Part shown: positions 13,426-13,459 of the stretch, piece by piece
Numbering within the stretch: position 1 is the stretch's first letter
Layout of the letters: each line of letters starts with the position of its first letter
Source: Streptosporangiaceae bacterium
GTDB lineage: Bacteria > Actinomycetota > Actinomycetes > Streptosporangiales > Streptosporangiaceae
Direction: 5' to 3'
NCBI GenBank assembly: GCA_025934635.1
Contig: JAICWX010000237.1
Coordinates: 1-13,459 of the forward strand
DNA length: 13,459 bases
Translations under genes and position numbers: made by a program
The notes under the pieces: model-generated
Seen by the model: the letters and a program-made list of their open reading frames with translations, nothing else
Databases searched by the model: none
What the model was told of the DNA's origin: nothing

Positions 13426-13459
13426 ATCGTGAGGCACCAGGATCGAGGTGCGCAGCGCC

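Larger units (their letters stand above)
12980..13459. other. Right-end stretch without a convincing gene
   Basis: Frames here are Arg/Pro/Gly-rich shadows. The stretch holds the acyl-CoA dehydrogenase promoter region (12980-13060), a strong hairpin, paired AACCGGT sites (13339-13345 and 13355-13361), and a GGTTGATcTGTAaG / GGTTGATATGTAGG direct repeat (13359 and 13410). AGGTGA at 13421 precedes GTG 13429, which could begin a gene continuing past the window, but only ten codons are seen. Confidence 0.4.

Noticed and set aside
13429..13459. Possible start of a gene (GTG 13429 after AGGTGA)
   Set aside because: Only ten codons fall inside the window, too few to support a coding call.

Overview
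The window is GC-rich DNA with the codon bias, leaderless-type starts and gene families (PadR/HAAS pair, Hsp15-like S4 protein with a proline-rich segment, short lipoproteins, SMP-30 lactonase) of a high-GC actinobacterium, probably a soil Streptomyces/Streptosporangiales-type organism. The genus cannot be fixed from sequence alone. There is no rRNA, tRNA, CRISPR array or intact transposase.

Left part (1-4400) is an eroded accessory region. It opens with a gutted acyl-CoA synthetase fused tail to tail with a frameshifted, truncated aminoglycoside-phosphotransferase-like gene. A frameshifted tyrosine-recombinase remnant follows. Next comes a compact, visibly less GC-rich three-gene operon (1821-2868) joined by GTGA and ATGA overlaps. 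All three products carry one C-x10-C motif; the first is membrane anchored and the last is a probable lipoprotein with an NPCBM-like domain. After a gap come another small lipoprotein gene (3342-3914) and a DUF2283-type gene with an in-frame TAG at codon 13.

Middle part (4632-9493) holds a PadR repressor plus HAAS-type membrane protein operon on the minus strand, with a readable promoter and a palindromic operator over its -10 box. It also holds an orphan gene whose product has the Arg...Ser...Glu layout of pertussis-toxin-like mono-ADP-ribosyltransferases and no signal peptide. An SMP-30 lactonase gene overlaps a DUF1801 gene by ATGA, and a one-base-frameshifted GNAT acetyltransferase remnant lies beyond.

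Right part (9877-12963) looks like ordinary chromosome. An S4 RNA-binding (Hsp15/RqcP-like) gene and a small helical protein gene are divergent, each with a -10 box placed for leaderless transcription. They are followed by an intact APH-type kinase gene that runs tail to tail into an acyl-CoA dehydrogenase gene. The last 500 bases hold no convincing gene but contain a strong hairpin and short repeats, one of which recurs inverted near 6.1 kb.

The most interesting items are the tandem C-x10-C operon beside a recombinase remnant, the orphan ADP-ribosyltransferase candidate, and the concentration of damaged genes in the left and middle parts: one gutted, three with single-base shifts, one with a nonsense codon.
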